Source: Fremontodendron californicum (taxonomy: Eukaryota > Streptophyta > Magnoliopsida > Malvales > Malvaceae). Taken from it: a stretch of 64,000 bases of DNA. Numbering within the stretch: the stretch's first letter is position 1; every line of letters starts with the position of its first letter. Positions 9,001-16,810 of this stretch are shown piece after piece. The notes below the pieces were generated by a model, which was not told the DNA's origin, ran no database searches, and saw nothing but the letters and a program-made list of their open reading frames with translations. The stretch spans positions 11,336,501 to 11,400,500 of the forward strand of contig JAULJL010000011.1 in NCBI GenBank assembly GCA_030761205.1. Direction: 5' to 3'. Position numbers and translations under genes: made by a program.

Positions 9001-11305
9001 GAAAACCACTTTTACATGTCCTTTTGGTACTTTTGCATATCGTAGAATGCCATTTGGATTATGTAACGCCCCTGCCACATTTCAAAGATGCATGCTTAGC
9101 ATTTTTAGTGACATGATTGAACGTAATCTTGAGATTTTCATGGATGATTTTTCTGTTTCTGGTGATTCATTTGATGATTGCTTAGCCAATTTGAAAAATG
9201 TATTGATTAGGTGTGAAGAAAAAAATCTTGTTCTTAATTGGGAAAAATGTCATTTCATGGTCACTAAAGGTATTGTACTAGGTCACATTGTTTCTGCAAA
9301 AGGGATTGAGGTAGACAAGTCAAAACTTGAATTGATTGCTAATCTACCCACACCAAAGACAGTAAAGGACATTAGGTCATTCTTGGGACATGCAGGTTTT
9401 TATAGAAGATTCATAAAAGATTTTAGCACGATATCTAAACCTCTATGTAATCTTTTAATGAAAGACACTGCATTTGAATGGACTAAAGATTGTGAAGATG
9501 CTTTTGAAAAACTCAAAAATATGCTCACTACTGCTCCTATTATGAGATCTCCTGATTGGTCTTTACCATTTGAAATAATGTGTGATGCTAGTGACTATGC
9601 TGTTGGTGCTGTGTTAGGACAAAGGAAAGATAATAAACCACATGTAATTTACTATGCAAGTAAAACTTTAAATAGAGCCCAAATGAATTATTCCACTACA
9701 GAAAAGGAATTACTTGCAGTTGTTTTTGCATTGGATAAATTCAGATCTTACCTTGTTGGATCATCAATTGTTGTCTTTAGTGATCATGCAGCTTTAAAAT
9801 ATCTTCTCTCTAAGAAGGATGCAAAACCTAGGTTGCTGAGGTGGATCCTTTTGCTGCAAGAATTTGACATCACCATTCGAGATAAAAAAGGAGTAGAAAA
9901 TGTGGTGGCTGATCATTTATCAAGACTTGTTTGTGATGAATCTTTTGGAACCTCACCAATAAATGATACTTTTCCTGATGAACAACTTCTAATTGTCTCC
10001 ACGACACCTTGGTTTGCTGACATTGCTAATTTTCTTGCTACAGGAAAAATTCCTTCTCAATGGAGCACACAAGATAAAAGGAAGTTTCTGAATGAGGTAA
10101 AGAAGTTCTATTGGGATGACCCTTACTTGTTCAAATATTGTCCTGATCAGATTTTTCGAAGATGCATTCCCGACAATGAGGTAAGTAGTATAATTAAGTT
10201 TTGTCATTCCGAGGCATGTGGTGGTCATTTTTCATCAAAGAAAACTGCTGCAAAAATTTTACAGTGTGGATTTTACTGGCCAACTTTGTTCAAAGATGCA
10301 CATAATTTTTGCAAGTCATGTGAAAGTTGTCAAAAATTAGGTTCCATTTCGAAAAGAAACATGATGCCTTTGAACCCAATTCTTGTAATTGAAATTTTTG
10401 ACTGTTGGGGTATTGATTTCATGGGACCATTTCCACCATCTTTTGGTTTCTTATACATTTTAGTTGCAATAGATTATGTTTCAAAGTGGATAGAGGCAAT
10501 TCCATGTCGAAATAATGATCACAAAACAGTGATTAAATTTTTAAAAAAAAATATTTTGAGTCGATTTGGAATTCCTCGATCTATCATAAGCGATGGGGGA
10601 ACACATTTTTGCAACAAGGTTTTTGAAACATTAATGAAGAAATATGCCATTACACACAAAGTTGCAACCCCTTATCACCCGCAGACAAATGGACAGGTAG
10701 AATTAGCAAATAGGGAGATTAAACAAATTTTGGAAAAGACAGTTAATCCAAATCGCAAAGATTGGTCTCTTAGACTTAACGATGCATTATGGGCCTATCG
10801 AACAGCTTTTAAAACAGCATTGGGCATGTCTCCTTATAGGCTAGTTTATGGAAAACCTTGTCATTTACCTGTGGAACTTGAGCATAAAGCATATTGGGCC
10901 ATTAAAATGTTCAACTCAAACCTTGATGACGCTTCTAATTTACGAAAATTACAAATAAATGAACTTGAGGAACTCAGAAATGATGCATATGAGAATTCTA
11001 AAATTCATAAAGAAAGAACTAAAGCCTTTCATGACAAGTTAATTTCAAGAAAAACATTTAATGTTGGGCAAAAAGTTCTACTTTATAATTCTAGACTTCA
11101 CATATTTCCTGGTAAGTTGAGATCAAGATGGACTGGCCCATTTGTGGTTAAGCATGTGTATCATTATGGAGCAGTTGACATTGAGAATCCTCAAAATGGT
11201 AACGTATTCAAGGTAAATGGACAAAGACTCAAACTCTTTTTGGAAAATCATGTTACTCAAGAAGAGGTTGTTTTTCTTTCTGATCCTTGTTTTGAAAATA
11301 ACTAG
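6038..11305 (+). CDS. gag-pol: Gag-Pol polyprotein of Athila-like retrotransposon
   Basis: One uninterrupted ORF of 1755 residues from ATG 6038, chosen for its ACCATGG context; the frame is open upstream to an ATG at 5945. Domains in order: gag capsid-like region (about 50-200; LYxFLKDFED-like, TWQELQTEFLKKFFP); CCHC-like knuckle CGICEIMGHPTSECP (about 280); aspartic protease LLDLGASVNLLP (about 587; D-L-G-A in place of the usual D-S/T-G-A, common in this lineage); reverse transcriptase with FLDGYSGYNQI and IFMDDFSVSG (about 968 and 1033); RNase H with CDASDYAVGAVLG, EKELLAVVFAL and ADHLSRL; integrase with H-H-C-C zinc finger (HSEACGGHF ... CKSCESC) and DDE residues in WGIDFMGPF, SDGGTHF and GQVELANRE. 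It produces the virus-like particle and the copying and integration machinery in cis. No stop or frameshift was seen, so it may be competent. Confidence 0.95.
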   Translation: MADNESVHAEDENRQVRTMRDYLQPTRSSSPSCFIFPLNANNFRFKPGMIALLPNFYGLESESAYSFLKDFEDVCVTFNDQQCTNEILKLKLFPFSLKDKAKIWLHNLKPRSIGTWQELQTEFLKKFFPAHKTTALKRQIQNFNQNQNEAFFQCWERFKDLLSSCPHHGFEKWRLISFFYESLTPETKQFVETMCNGEFLEKEPEEAFDYLDHLADNSQAWHTDNSSESSNRSNLVSNRGKYHFSQEDEIKAKVANLARKIEAMELREVKEVKTVKNEESCGICEIMGHPTSECPNIPILKEALHDQVNSINTFKKPFPSPYSETYNPEWRNHPNFSWRNNNHVQVPQSQKPGNTFSYQPSRVQTLEETLQAFMQTQANVNSRTSQDINEIKNTLSTLTASLRTQEKGKFPAQPQPNPSTQCLVSFSNETQQENASSITTLRSGKAIDKNIPSKDQDPSSPPKSKGKDDGKSELLENLDKEKGMHPAPFPQRLQTIKNLNQNAEIYELFKQVKINIPLLDAIKQVPSYAKFLKDMCTVKRKHNVQKKAFLTESVSSIIQHLTPPKFKDPGCPTISCIIGNTRIERALLDLGASVNLLPFSVYQQLGLGELKETPVTLQLADRSVKIPRGIVEDVLVQIDNFYFPVDFIVLDTHPVSNPNVQIPVILGRPFLATSNALINCRNGMLNISFGNMTLELNVFNICKQPGDNSEVHEVDFIEELVHEHLTTTTFHDPLEAYLIECEFDNASEISHTDSLLNSFQDNHCWKQKFEELPSLTNVTVPSTIEPPKLELKPLPSELKYSFLGESETFPVIISSHLDELQEGKLLQLLKMHKNALGWTLADIKGISPLICTHNIYLEENAKPSRQMQRRLNPNMKEVVRNEVIKLLDNGIIYPISDSKWVSPTQVVPKKSGVTVVKNENNELIPARTVTGWRMCIDYRKLNSVTRKDHFPLPFMDQILERVAGHEFYCFLDGYSGYNQIAIALEDQEKTTFTCPFGTFAYRRMPFGLCNAPATFQRCMLSIFSDMIERNLEIFMDDFSVSGDSFDDCLANLKNVLIRCEEKNLVLNWEKCHFMVTKGIVLGHIVSAKGIEVDKSKLELIANLPTPKTVKDIRSFLGHAGFYRRFIKDFSTISKPLCNLLMKDTAFEWTKDCEDAFEKLKNMLTTAPIMRSPDWSLPFEIMCDASDYAVGAVLGQRKDNKPHVIYYASKTLNRAQMNYSTTEKELLAVVFALDKFRSYLVGSSIVVFSDHAALKYLLSKKDAKPRLLRWILLLQEFDITIRDKKGVENVVADHLSRLVCDESFGTSPINDTFPDEQLLIVSTTPWFADIANFLATGKIPSQWSTQDKRKFLNEVKKFYWDDPYLFKYCPDQIFRRCIPDNEVSSIIKFCHSEACGGHFSSKKTAAKILQCGFYWPTLFKDAHNFCKSCESCQKLGSISKRNMMPLNPILVIEIFDCWGIDFMGPFPPSFGFLYILVAIDYVSKWIEAIPCRNNDHKTVIKFLKKNILSRFGIPRSIISDGGTHFCNKVFETLMKKYAITHKVATPYHPQTNGQVELANREIKQILEKTVNPNRKDWSLRLNDALWAYRTAFKTALGMSPYRLVYGKPCHLPVELEHKAYWAIKMFNSNLDDASNLRKLQINELEELRNDAYENSKIHKERTKAFHDKLISRKTFNVGQKVLLYNSRLHIFPGKLRSRWTGPFVVKHVYHYGAVDIENPQNGNVFKVNGQRLKLFLENHVTQEEVVFLSDPCFENN

Positions 11306-11331
11306 ATGTAAATATAATTTTTACTAATCTT

Positions 11332-11364
<33 letters not shown>

Positions 11365-11497
11365 CATTTTTTTCCCGGTTAAATGGCGGATAACGGTACT
11401 CCGTGATTATTTAAGTCGGTTCCATCAGCTACCCACAAAACTGATATTGTATATAAATTTCTCTTTCATTTTATTTTATTTCCTTTTTTTTTTCAGG
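11306..11497 (+). other. Pol-CRP spacer with 30-nt poly(A) run and splice acceptor
   Basis: After the pol stop come 30 consecutive A (11333-11362). A polypyrimidine tract follows and ends in TTTTCAG at 11490-11496, immediately before G-ATG of the next ORF. The tract plus CAG is a textbook 3' splice site; use of it is inferred. Confidence 0.5.
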
Positions 11498-12034
11498 ATG
11501 GATGATATTCTCAAAAGATTGCAGAAACGATTTCCTCCTTTTCCTCGGAATATTTTACTGAAGCTTTACCAAGTTCGATTAGAAAGATTAAGAATGCTTA
11601 TGAACAAAGGGATTCCTGAAGACATACGTTGGATAATTGAAGCCAAGGTACGTGAAGATGAATATCTTCCTGTTTTGCATTTACCAGGTACAGGTAGAAG
11701 CACTTATGCAAAGAAGCGACGAGCAAAGCGCATGAGTTCAAATTGCCACAAGTGTGCACGATGGACGTGTAACGGTAAATGTCGTTCTATTGGGATTCCG
11801 TCCTCTAATCGAGATGATAAAATTGAATTCATTAAGGATGGACTGAGTAAGGAGAATTTGGGTAATATCCAACTTTCTCTTGAGACGCATCCTAGTGGAG
11901 ACGTACAAAGAGAAATTCTTGATTTATGGCCGCAATTCCAAAGGGAATGGCAACATCTTGGGAATCTGATGATAAAAGACCCTGTTTGCCAGCTTGTAAG
12001 AAAACCGGATGGGAAGCATATCCTCGACTCATAG
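11498..12034 (+). CDS. Cysteine-rich basic protein, putative nucleic-acid binding
   Basis: 178 residues from ATG 11498, chosen because it sits one base after a strong acceptor-like CAG; an in-frame ATG at 11447 would only add a hydrophobic run read from the pyrimidine tract. The N-terminal half is likely helical (residues 1-60). Residues 66-79 contain GRSTYAKKRRAKR, followed by Cys83, 86, 91 and 95 in a C-x2-C-x4-C-x3-C cluster (CHKCARWTCNGKC), then an acidic C-terminal half with LDLWPQFQREWQHL. A GRS-x-YA basic run beside a four-cysteine cluster is the layout of the small cysteine-rich nucleic-acid-binding/silencing-suppressor proteins of carlavirus-like RNA viruses; that resemblance is motif-level only. 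It lies between pol and LOG in the same sense. Alternatives: an envelope-position accessory protein peculiar to this lineage, or a host zinc-ribbon fragment. Confidence 0.7.
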   Translation: MDDILKRLQKRFPPFPRNILLKLYQVRLERLRMLMNKGIPEDIRWIIEAKVREDEYLPVLHLPGTGRSTYAKKRRAKRMSSNCHKCARWTCNGKCRSIGIPSSNRDDKIEFIKDGLSKENLGNIQLSLETHPSGDVQREILDLWPQFQREWQHLGNLMIKDPVCQLVRKPDGKHILDS

Positions 12035-12078
12035 AAGGCGTTTAAGCCGTTTCTGGACGTAAAACCAGAGGAAGATGC

Positions 12079-12229
12079 CAAATACACTTTCGGCGACATT
12101 ATTACTTTTGACTTTTACGGTTGATTTTTCTTCTCTTTTTGATTTTCTTCCTGAAATCACGCAAAAATCTTTTGTTAGGTTAACATTTTCTTCTGACAGG
12201 TCAAATACACTTTCGGCGACATTATTACT
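12079..12229 (+). repeat. 28-bp direct repeat upstream of LOG
   Basis: A 28-bp block beginning CAAATACACTTTCGGCGACA occurs at 12079-12106 and 12202-12229, 123 bp apart, both between the cysteine-rich ORF and LOG. The second copy follows TTCTGACAG|G (AG 12198-12199), another acceptor-like site. Confidence 0.8.
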
Positions 12230-12280
12230 CTTGTCTGATTCACTACTCAGTCCTCTATATATTACACCATGTACTCATTC

Positions 12281-12289
12281 TCTTTCAGG
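12281..12289 (+). promoter_or_regulatory. Candidate 3' splice acceptor ahead of LOG
   Basis: TCTTTCAG|G, preceded by a pyrimidine-rich stretch, places an acceptor (AG 12287-12288) 22 nt before the LOG ATG at 12311. This mirrors the arrangement before the cysteine-rich ORF. Use of it is inferred. Confidence 0.4.
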
Positions 12290-12310
12290 CACTCGAAAAA
12301 GAAAAAAAAA

Positions 12311-12958
12311 ATGGAAAGCACTTCGTCCCAGCGCATTAAAAAAATTTGTGTCTTTGGAGGTGCTTATCCAGGGAAAAATAACATATTCGCTGATGAAGCC
12401 ATAAGAGTTGGAGTAATACTTGCCCAACAAAAGATCCACTTGATTTATGGAGGCGGTAGTACGGGTTTAATGGGAGCAGTCGCTACAGCAGCACACGCCG
12501 GAGGAAGTCCAGTTCTAGGAATCGTGCCAAAACTATTCACAGATTTTTGTGGACCTACCGTGGGTAAGGAAATACAAGTCTGGAGTATCCCTGAACGGAT
12601 AACAATCATGTACCATTCTGCCGATGCATTCATTGCTTTACCAGGAGGTCTGGGTACATTGGAAGAAATAGCTTGCGTGGCTTCTTGGTCATCTTTGGTC
12701 ACAAATAAGAAACCCATTGGTTTGCTTAATATTAATGGTTATTTTAGTAATTTACTTTCATATTTAGATAATGCTGTGGATAATGGATTCATGTTTTCAG
12801 AGGCAAGGAGAACCATAATTTCTGCTACAACCATTGAAGATTTACTCAAAAAGCTACAAGCTTATGAGTGTTTATCTGCTACGGTTGTTTCGCAAATGCT
12901 CGGAAAAAGAAAAAGAGATATGGACGAGCAAGGAGTGGATTGCACTTTGTCTTTGTGA
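12311..12958 (+). CDS. LOG: LOG-type cytokinin riboside 5'-monophosphate phosphoribohydrolase, retrotransposon-borne
   Basis: 215 residues, the usual length of plant LONELY GUY enzymes, which hydrolyse cytokinin nucleotides directly to the active free bases in cytosol and nucleus. Seen: KKICVFGGAYPG at the first strand of the Rossmann-like fold, YGGGSTGLMG (46-55), PGGLGTLEE (111-119; the family PGGxGTxxE signature), a conserved Arg at 96 within IPERITIM, and KPIGLLNINGYF. The Lys that normally follows the Arg is Ile, and the early Cys of the CGSS motif is Gly. The C terminus adds a basic KRKRD stretch resembling a nuclear signal. ATG 12311 is chosen over 12269 because it follows an acceptor-like site and matches family length. 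It is intronless, unlike host LOG genes, and sits in sense between pol and the 3' LTR, so it was most likely captured from spliced mRNA. The ORF and its motifs are intact; activity is untested. Confidence 0.9.
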   Translation: MESTSSQRIKKICVFGGAYPGKNNIFADEAIRVGVILAQQKIHLIYGGGSTGLMGAVATAAHAGGSPVLGIVPKLFTDFCGPTVGKEIQVWSIPERITIMYHSADAFIALPGGLGTLEEIACVASWSSLVTNKKPIGLLNINGYFSNLLSYLDNAVDNGFMFSEARRTIISATTIEDLLKKLQAYECLSATVVSQMLGKRKRDMDEQGVDCTLSL

Positions 12959-13050
12959 CATTATCTAACATTTTGCTTGTTGTGTCTCAGTTATAATAAG
13001 TGGTTAGCAACCTCTGCAGGTAATATCTCCTAAATTCTACCTTTAAAATT

Positions 13051-13070
13051 TGACATTGGGGACAATGTCA
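13051..13070 (+). other. Perfect 8-bp hairpin with GGGA tetraloop
   Basis: TGACATTG / GGGA / CAATGTCA: fully complementary arms with a GNRA-class loop, 93 bp after the LOG stop and followed by a purine-rich tract. Similar GGGGACA-plus-purine blocks are familiar in the 3' region of Athila-type elements. Role unknown. Confidence 0.6.
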
Positions 13071-13934
13071 TATTTTAGTAGGGGGTAAGGGACATATTTT
13101 GCTAAAAAAAAAAGAAATTTGTTGTGTTTTAAGACATTTAGAAGTATTCATTCTGAACAAGGTCTGAGTAAGGGAGACTTGAGACATACCTTGTCAGTTT
13201 GATTTAATCTTCTTCTTCAAAAAAACAAAAAAAAAAAAACAAAAAAAAAAAAAAAAAAAAAAAGCATGTTTAGACTTAGTGTGTTTTTTTAGTTACTTTC
13301 AATACTATAATGAGATATGAATTGCATAAGTCTAAAACAGATTTATTAGTGAGAAGATTTTCATGAGAATTGAGCTTGATGTCAACCTTTTTATGAGCCA
13401 ATGTTAATATGATATGTTGATTGAGAAAGAAGCATGTTTAGACTTAATCTGACTTGTATAATCATCTTTGTGAGTTTTTGAGCCTATAATGATTGATGCA
13501 TTATACAAATCAATCTAATTTCTTTCTTGAGTGCTCTTATGATTACATGATTCTCTAGAACTTGCTTTAAACCGTTTGAGACTATATTGATACATGTGAC
13601 AACATGAATATGATAGAGGCATTAGGATTATAACCAGAGCCAAACAGCCATCCATTATTAATGTTCTACGAGAACATCCCCACTAGTGAGCCAATTTGAG
13701 CCTACATTAAATATGATGTTTTATTGGTAACCACAACTTACACCTAGCCTAAATATGCTTATATCCTTACCCTTGTTCTAAAGATGAATTTTATATTTTG
13801 AGACATATTGCAAAAAAACAAGGGATATTTTTATTTGAAAATTTGGGTTAGAAACAAAAGATAAGTGTGGGGGAAGAAAAGAAAAGAAAAAGTCAAGAGA
13901 AAAAGAAAGGGATCATTGTCAAATACATTCCCAT

Positions 13935-13970
<36 letters not shown>

Positions 13971-14744
13971 CTCTTGAACTTCTAGAAAAAGATGTTACAA
14001 AGTTGGTTAGAATGATGCAAAGGCTCAACATGAATATTTAGCCTATGTTATTATGTGCTTTATAAGAGTTTTGAGAAGTTTTATTTGTATGATCTTATTA
14101 TGTCTCTAAAATCTATGAACTCTTTGGAACCTTTGTGATATCTTTATCCTTTTGTTCTTTAACCACATTATAACCCTTTGGCCCCATTACAACCTTGAAT
14201 AAAGACCTCTTGATTTATGAAGTTGTATGATCTAAATAGTGGAGAATAGGTGGACAAGCAAGCATATGGTAGAAGTGTTTTCATGAGATTGATTGAGTGT
14301 AAACACTTTACCACTACTTTAAAGAGTGAAAATCAAGAGAGTATCCCATGTGAGAAGTTGAGATTAAGTTTGAATATACACTATTTTGATTGAAATATGT
14401 TATGTTATTATTGGCTTAACTCAAACTATTTACATTCAAGCAAGATTTTTTGTGAATTTCTTTAAGCTATTGATTAGTTTTTAAGACTTGTCCAATGATT
14501 ATCTCTAATTTATATTGGAAGGATTAGTTATAATTATTATTTTTAGTTTTTCTTATGTCTTCAATGTTTGTGGGTATCGTCCTAGTAAACCCTCACGAGA
14601 CTAAACTCGTCCACTAGGGACACCTAGGGGTTTAAAGGCTTGTGTCACATGCTAAGTGCCACCGTGATTTCCTACGAAAATGGATTAGATTAGATTTTCT
14701 TATTTTATTTTTATTGAGTCGTTGCTAGGGACTAGCAACAATCT

Positions 14745-14757
14745 AAGTATGGGGGTG
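14745..14757 (+). other. Polypurine tract before 3' LTR
   Basis: AAGTATGGGGGTG ends directly at the 3' LTR start (14758), the expected plus-strand priming site. Confidence 0.7.
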
Positions 14758-16240
14758 TGATAACTCGTATAATTATATAGTTTTTAGTTATGTTTTATTA
14801 TTGTTTTGTGTCAAATACGAGTTATTATTGTTTAGTCTAATTGTGTTTATGATCTTTTATATTTTTATGTAATTTGGTGTTTTTCACAAGTCTCTTTGAG
14901 TGATTTCAGATTACTAGTATTAAGGGCAAATCCAGTTCAGTTCCAGTTCCGACACCTTTTGCCATATCAGCTATATCTTGAGTTTCACTGAAGCAATAAG
15001 GCTGAACTTTGTATCCCTGTAAAGCTAAGAGGCATATCTATCTTTTTCATGTTTTACACTTCTTGAAACGGAGTCGTTTTCCCTAGCGAAATCGACCATC
15101 AAGTTGGCTGATGTGCAATGACGTCTGTTCTGCACCGTTTTGGTATTTTGACCATATCTTCCGATCCACGTGCGCAAATGATCTGATTCCAACGGCTATG
15201 GATCCGTAACTGATAGGGGTATATTTTTCTAGAAGACCATTTTATCAGATCGAGCCTCCAACATTGACAAAATCGACCATCAAGCTGGCTGATCAGAATT
15301 GTCATACAATATGACGAAAATTGTTAGAAAAATGCACCCACCTATTATACCTACCTTTGAAATTTGTAAAGCTTGTCTCTTGTCATTTAGCCCTCCAAAA
15401 TGTGTATAAATAGAGGGCCTTGGATGAGTATTGGGATACATTATACATTGGTAGGATAGCCATTGTAATAAAATTCTCTAAGTTTTCTTTTTCTTTCCTT
15501 TCTCTAGTTTTCTTTTTCTTCTTACATTTCTTTTCATTTTATTCATATCTAGTATGTGTTTCTAATCATATTGTTGAGGTGATGAGGTGAAGCTCTTGGT
15601 AAATGCTAAGGTTAGTCTCTTAAACATGAGCTAAAATGAATCATCATTTATAAGCACTAGCATAGATAATATTTTCTTTTGGTTTAAAATCATACTTGCA
15701 AAGTAGAGATCTTGATTCATTATTGACAATGAAAATGGCACAGTAAATGCTTGGTTTCATAACCTTGATTTGTTGTAGACATATACCTTGGCATAAGGAA
15801 TGCTTGGACTCTTTTTATGAGTTTTGAGGACACCAAATGAACATAATATCATATGCTATGGACGTTGGACAATTTGGACTGAATTGCTAAACCTTCCGAT
15901 TGGAACCTCCCTTATGTGTGGATTTCAATTGTGTAATAAAACAAGATTAATCTTAGCATAACACCAAGAGTGGATTCTCTAACCTCAACATCCTTTCTTA
16001 TTGTTTTTTATATTTTGTTTAATTTCTTTTATGTTATTTTATTAATTTTGTTCTCTAATATCTTGTTTATTTTGTTTTGTTGTTGATTCCCTAATATCTT
16101 GTTTACTTTCTTTTTCTTATATATTTATAAACTTATACTTACTAATACGCTTCCCTGTGGTTCGACCTCGGACACCCGAGAATTTATTACTTGAACATAA
16201 CCTGCACTTGGGTTTACAACTCTTAATTGAGTTTCCATCA
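14758..16240 (+). repeat. 3' LTR of Athila-like element
   Basis: Co-linear copy of 4281-5763 at constant offset 10477, ending TTTCCATCA at 16240, followed by the target duplication TATTG. Confidence 0.95.
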
Positions 16241-16249
16241 TATTGTCAT

Positions 16250-16810
16250 ATAGTTTAGGCCATTTCCATTTTTCATATCATCTTCTATAGCATTTAGTTA
16301 AGTCATTTTACATGACATTTCTCACAACACTTTGGTTCCTAGGCCATTCGGCCATGTGTATTTTCTCTAAGCTTTAGGTCATTTTTCTAGGCCATGATAT
16401 TTGCTATTTCATTTAGACATCTAGGTCATTTTACATGTCATTTAGCTTTAGGCCATTTTTATTATTCCATGTCATTTAAGTTTAGGTCATTTTATTATTC
16501 TATGTCATTTTACATGCCATTTAAACTTTAGGCCATTTTCATATACCATGTCATTTTATCATTTAAACTTTAGGCCATTTTCATATGCCATGTCATTTCA
16601 CATGTCATTTAGCTTTAGGCCATTTTTATTATTCCATGTCATTTTACATGTCATTTAAGCATTAGGCTATTTTCATATGCCATGTTGTTTTTCCATGACA
16701 TTTAGACATTTGGCCATTTTCATATGCCATGTCATTTCCCATGTCATTTAGGCACTAGGCAATTTTCATTATTCCAAGTCATTTGCCATGTCATTTAGAC
16801 ACTAGGTCAT
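16250..16810 (+). repeat. Degenerate CATGTCATTTA/GGCCATTTT tandem repeats
   Basis: Alternating blocks of CATGTCATTTA and TTTAGGCCATTTTCAT recur about every 40-60 bp. This is a minisatellite-like part of the giant LTR. Confidence 0.7.

Larger units (their letters stand above)
12959..14757 (+). other. Non-coding 3' internal region of Athila-like element
   Basis: About 1.8 kb without a credible gene. It has several A-rich runs (about 13217-13263; 28 A at 13939-13966), a perfect hairpin (13051-13070), purine tracts (AGTAGGGGGTAAGGGA near 13077; GTGTGGGGGAAGAAAAG near 13866) and the terminal polypurine tract. A motif beginning AAGCATGTTTAGACTTA occurs at about 13263 and 13431. Confidence 0.6.
4281..16240 (+). 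mobile_element. Full-length Athila-like Ty3/gypsy retrotransposon carrying a LOG gene
   Basis: The element is 11960 bp, bounded by two 1483-bp LTRs (4281-5763 and 14758-16240) and flanked by the perfect 5-bp duplication TATTG (4276-4280, 16241-16245). The order is 5' LTR, tRNA-Asp-type PBS, leader with three repeats, gag-pol, a cysteine-rich ORF, a LOG cytokinin-activating enzyme ORF, about 1.8 kb of non-coding DNA, a polypurine tract, and 3' LTR. The LTRs align at a constant offset of 10477 and I found no mismatch in the parts compared, so insertion was recent. Lineage (Athila) is inferred from the PBS, the D-L-G-A protease motif, the element size and the large region after pol. It is inserted in the sense direction inside an older giant solo LTR. 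Confidence 0.93.

Noticed and set aside
12075..12404. 109-codon plus-strand ORF overlapping the start of LOG
   Set aside because: It is out of frame with LOG, low complexity, has no family resemblance and is explained by the 28-bp repeats and the LOG overlap.
4622..15305. Identical 68-aa minus-strand ORFs at 4622-4828 and 15099-15305 as a duplicated gene
   Set aside because: They are the same chance frame in the two LTRs of the Athila-like element.
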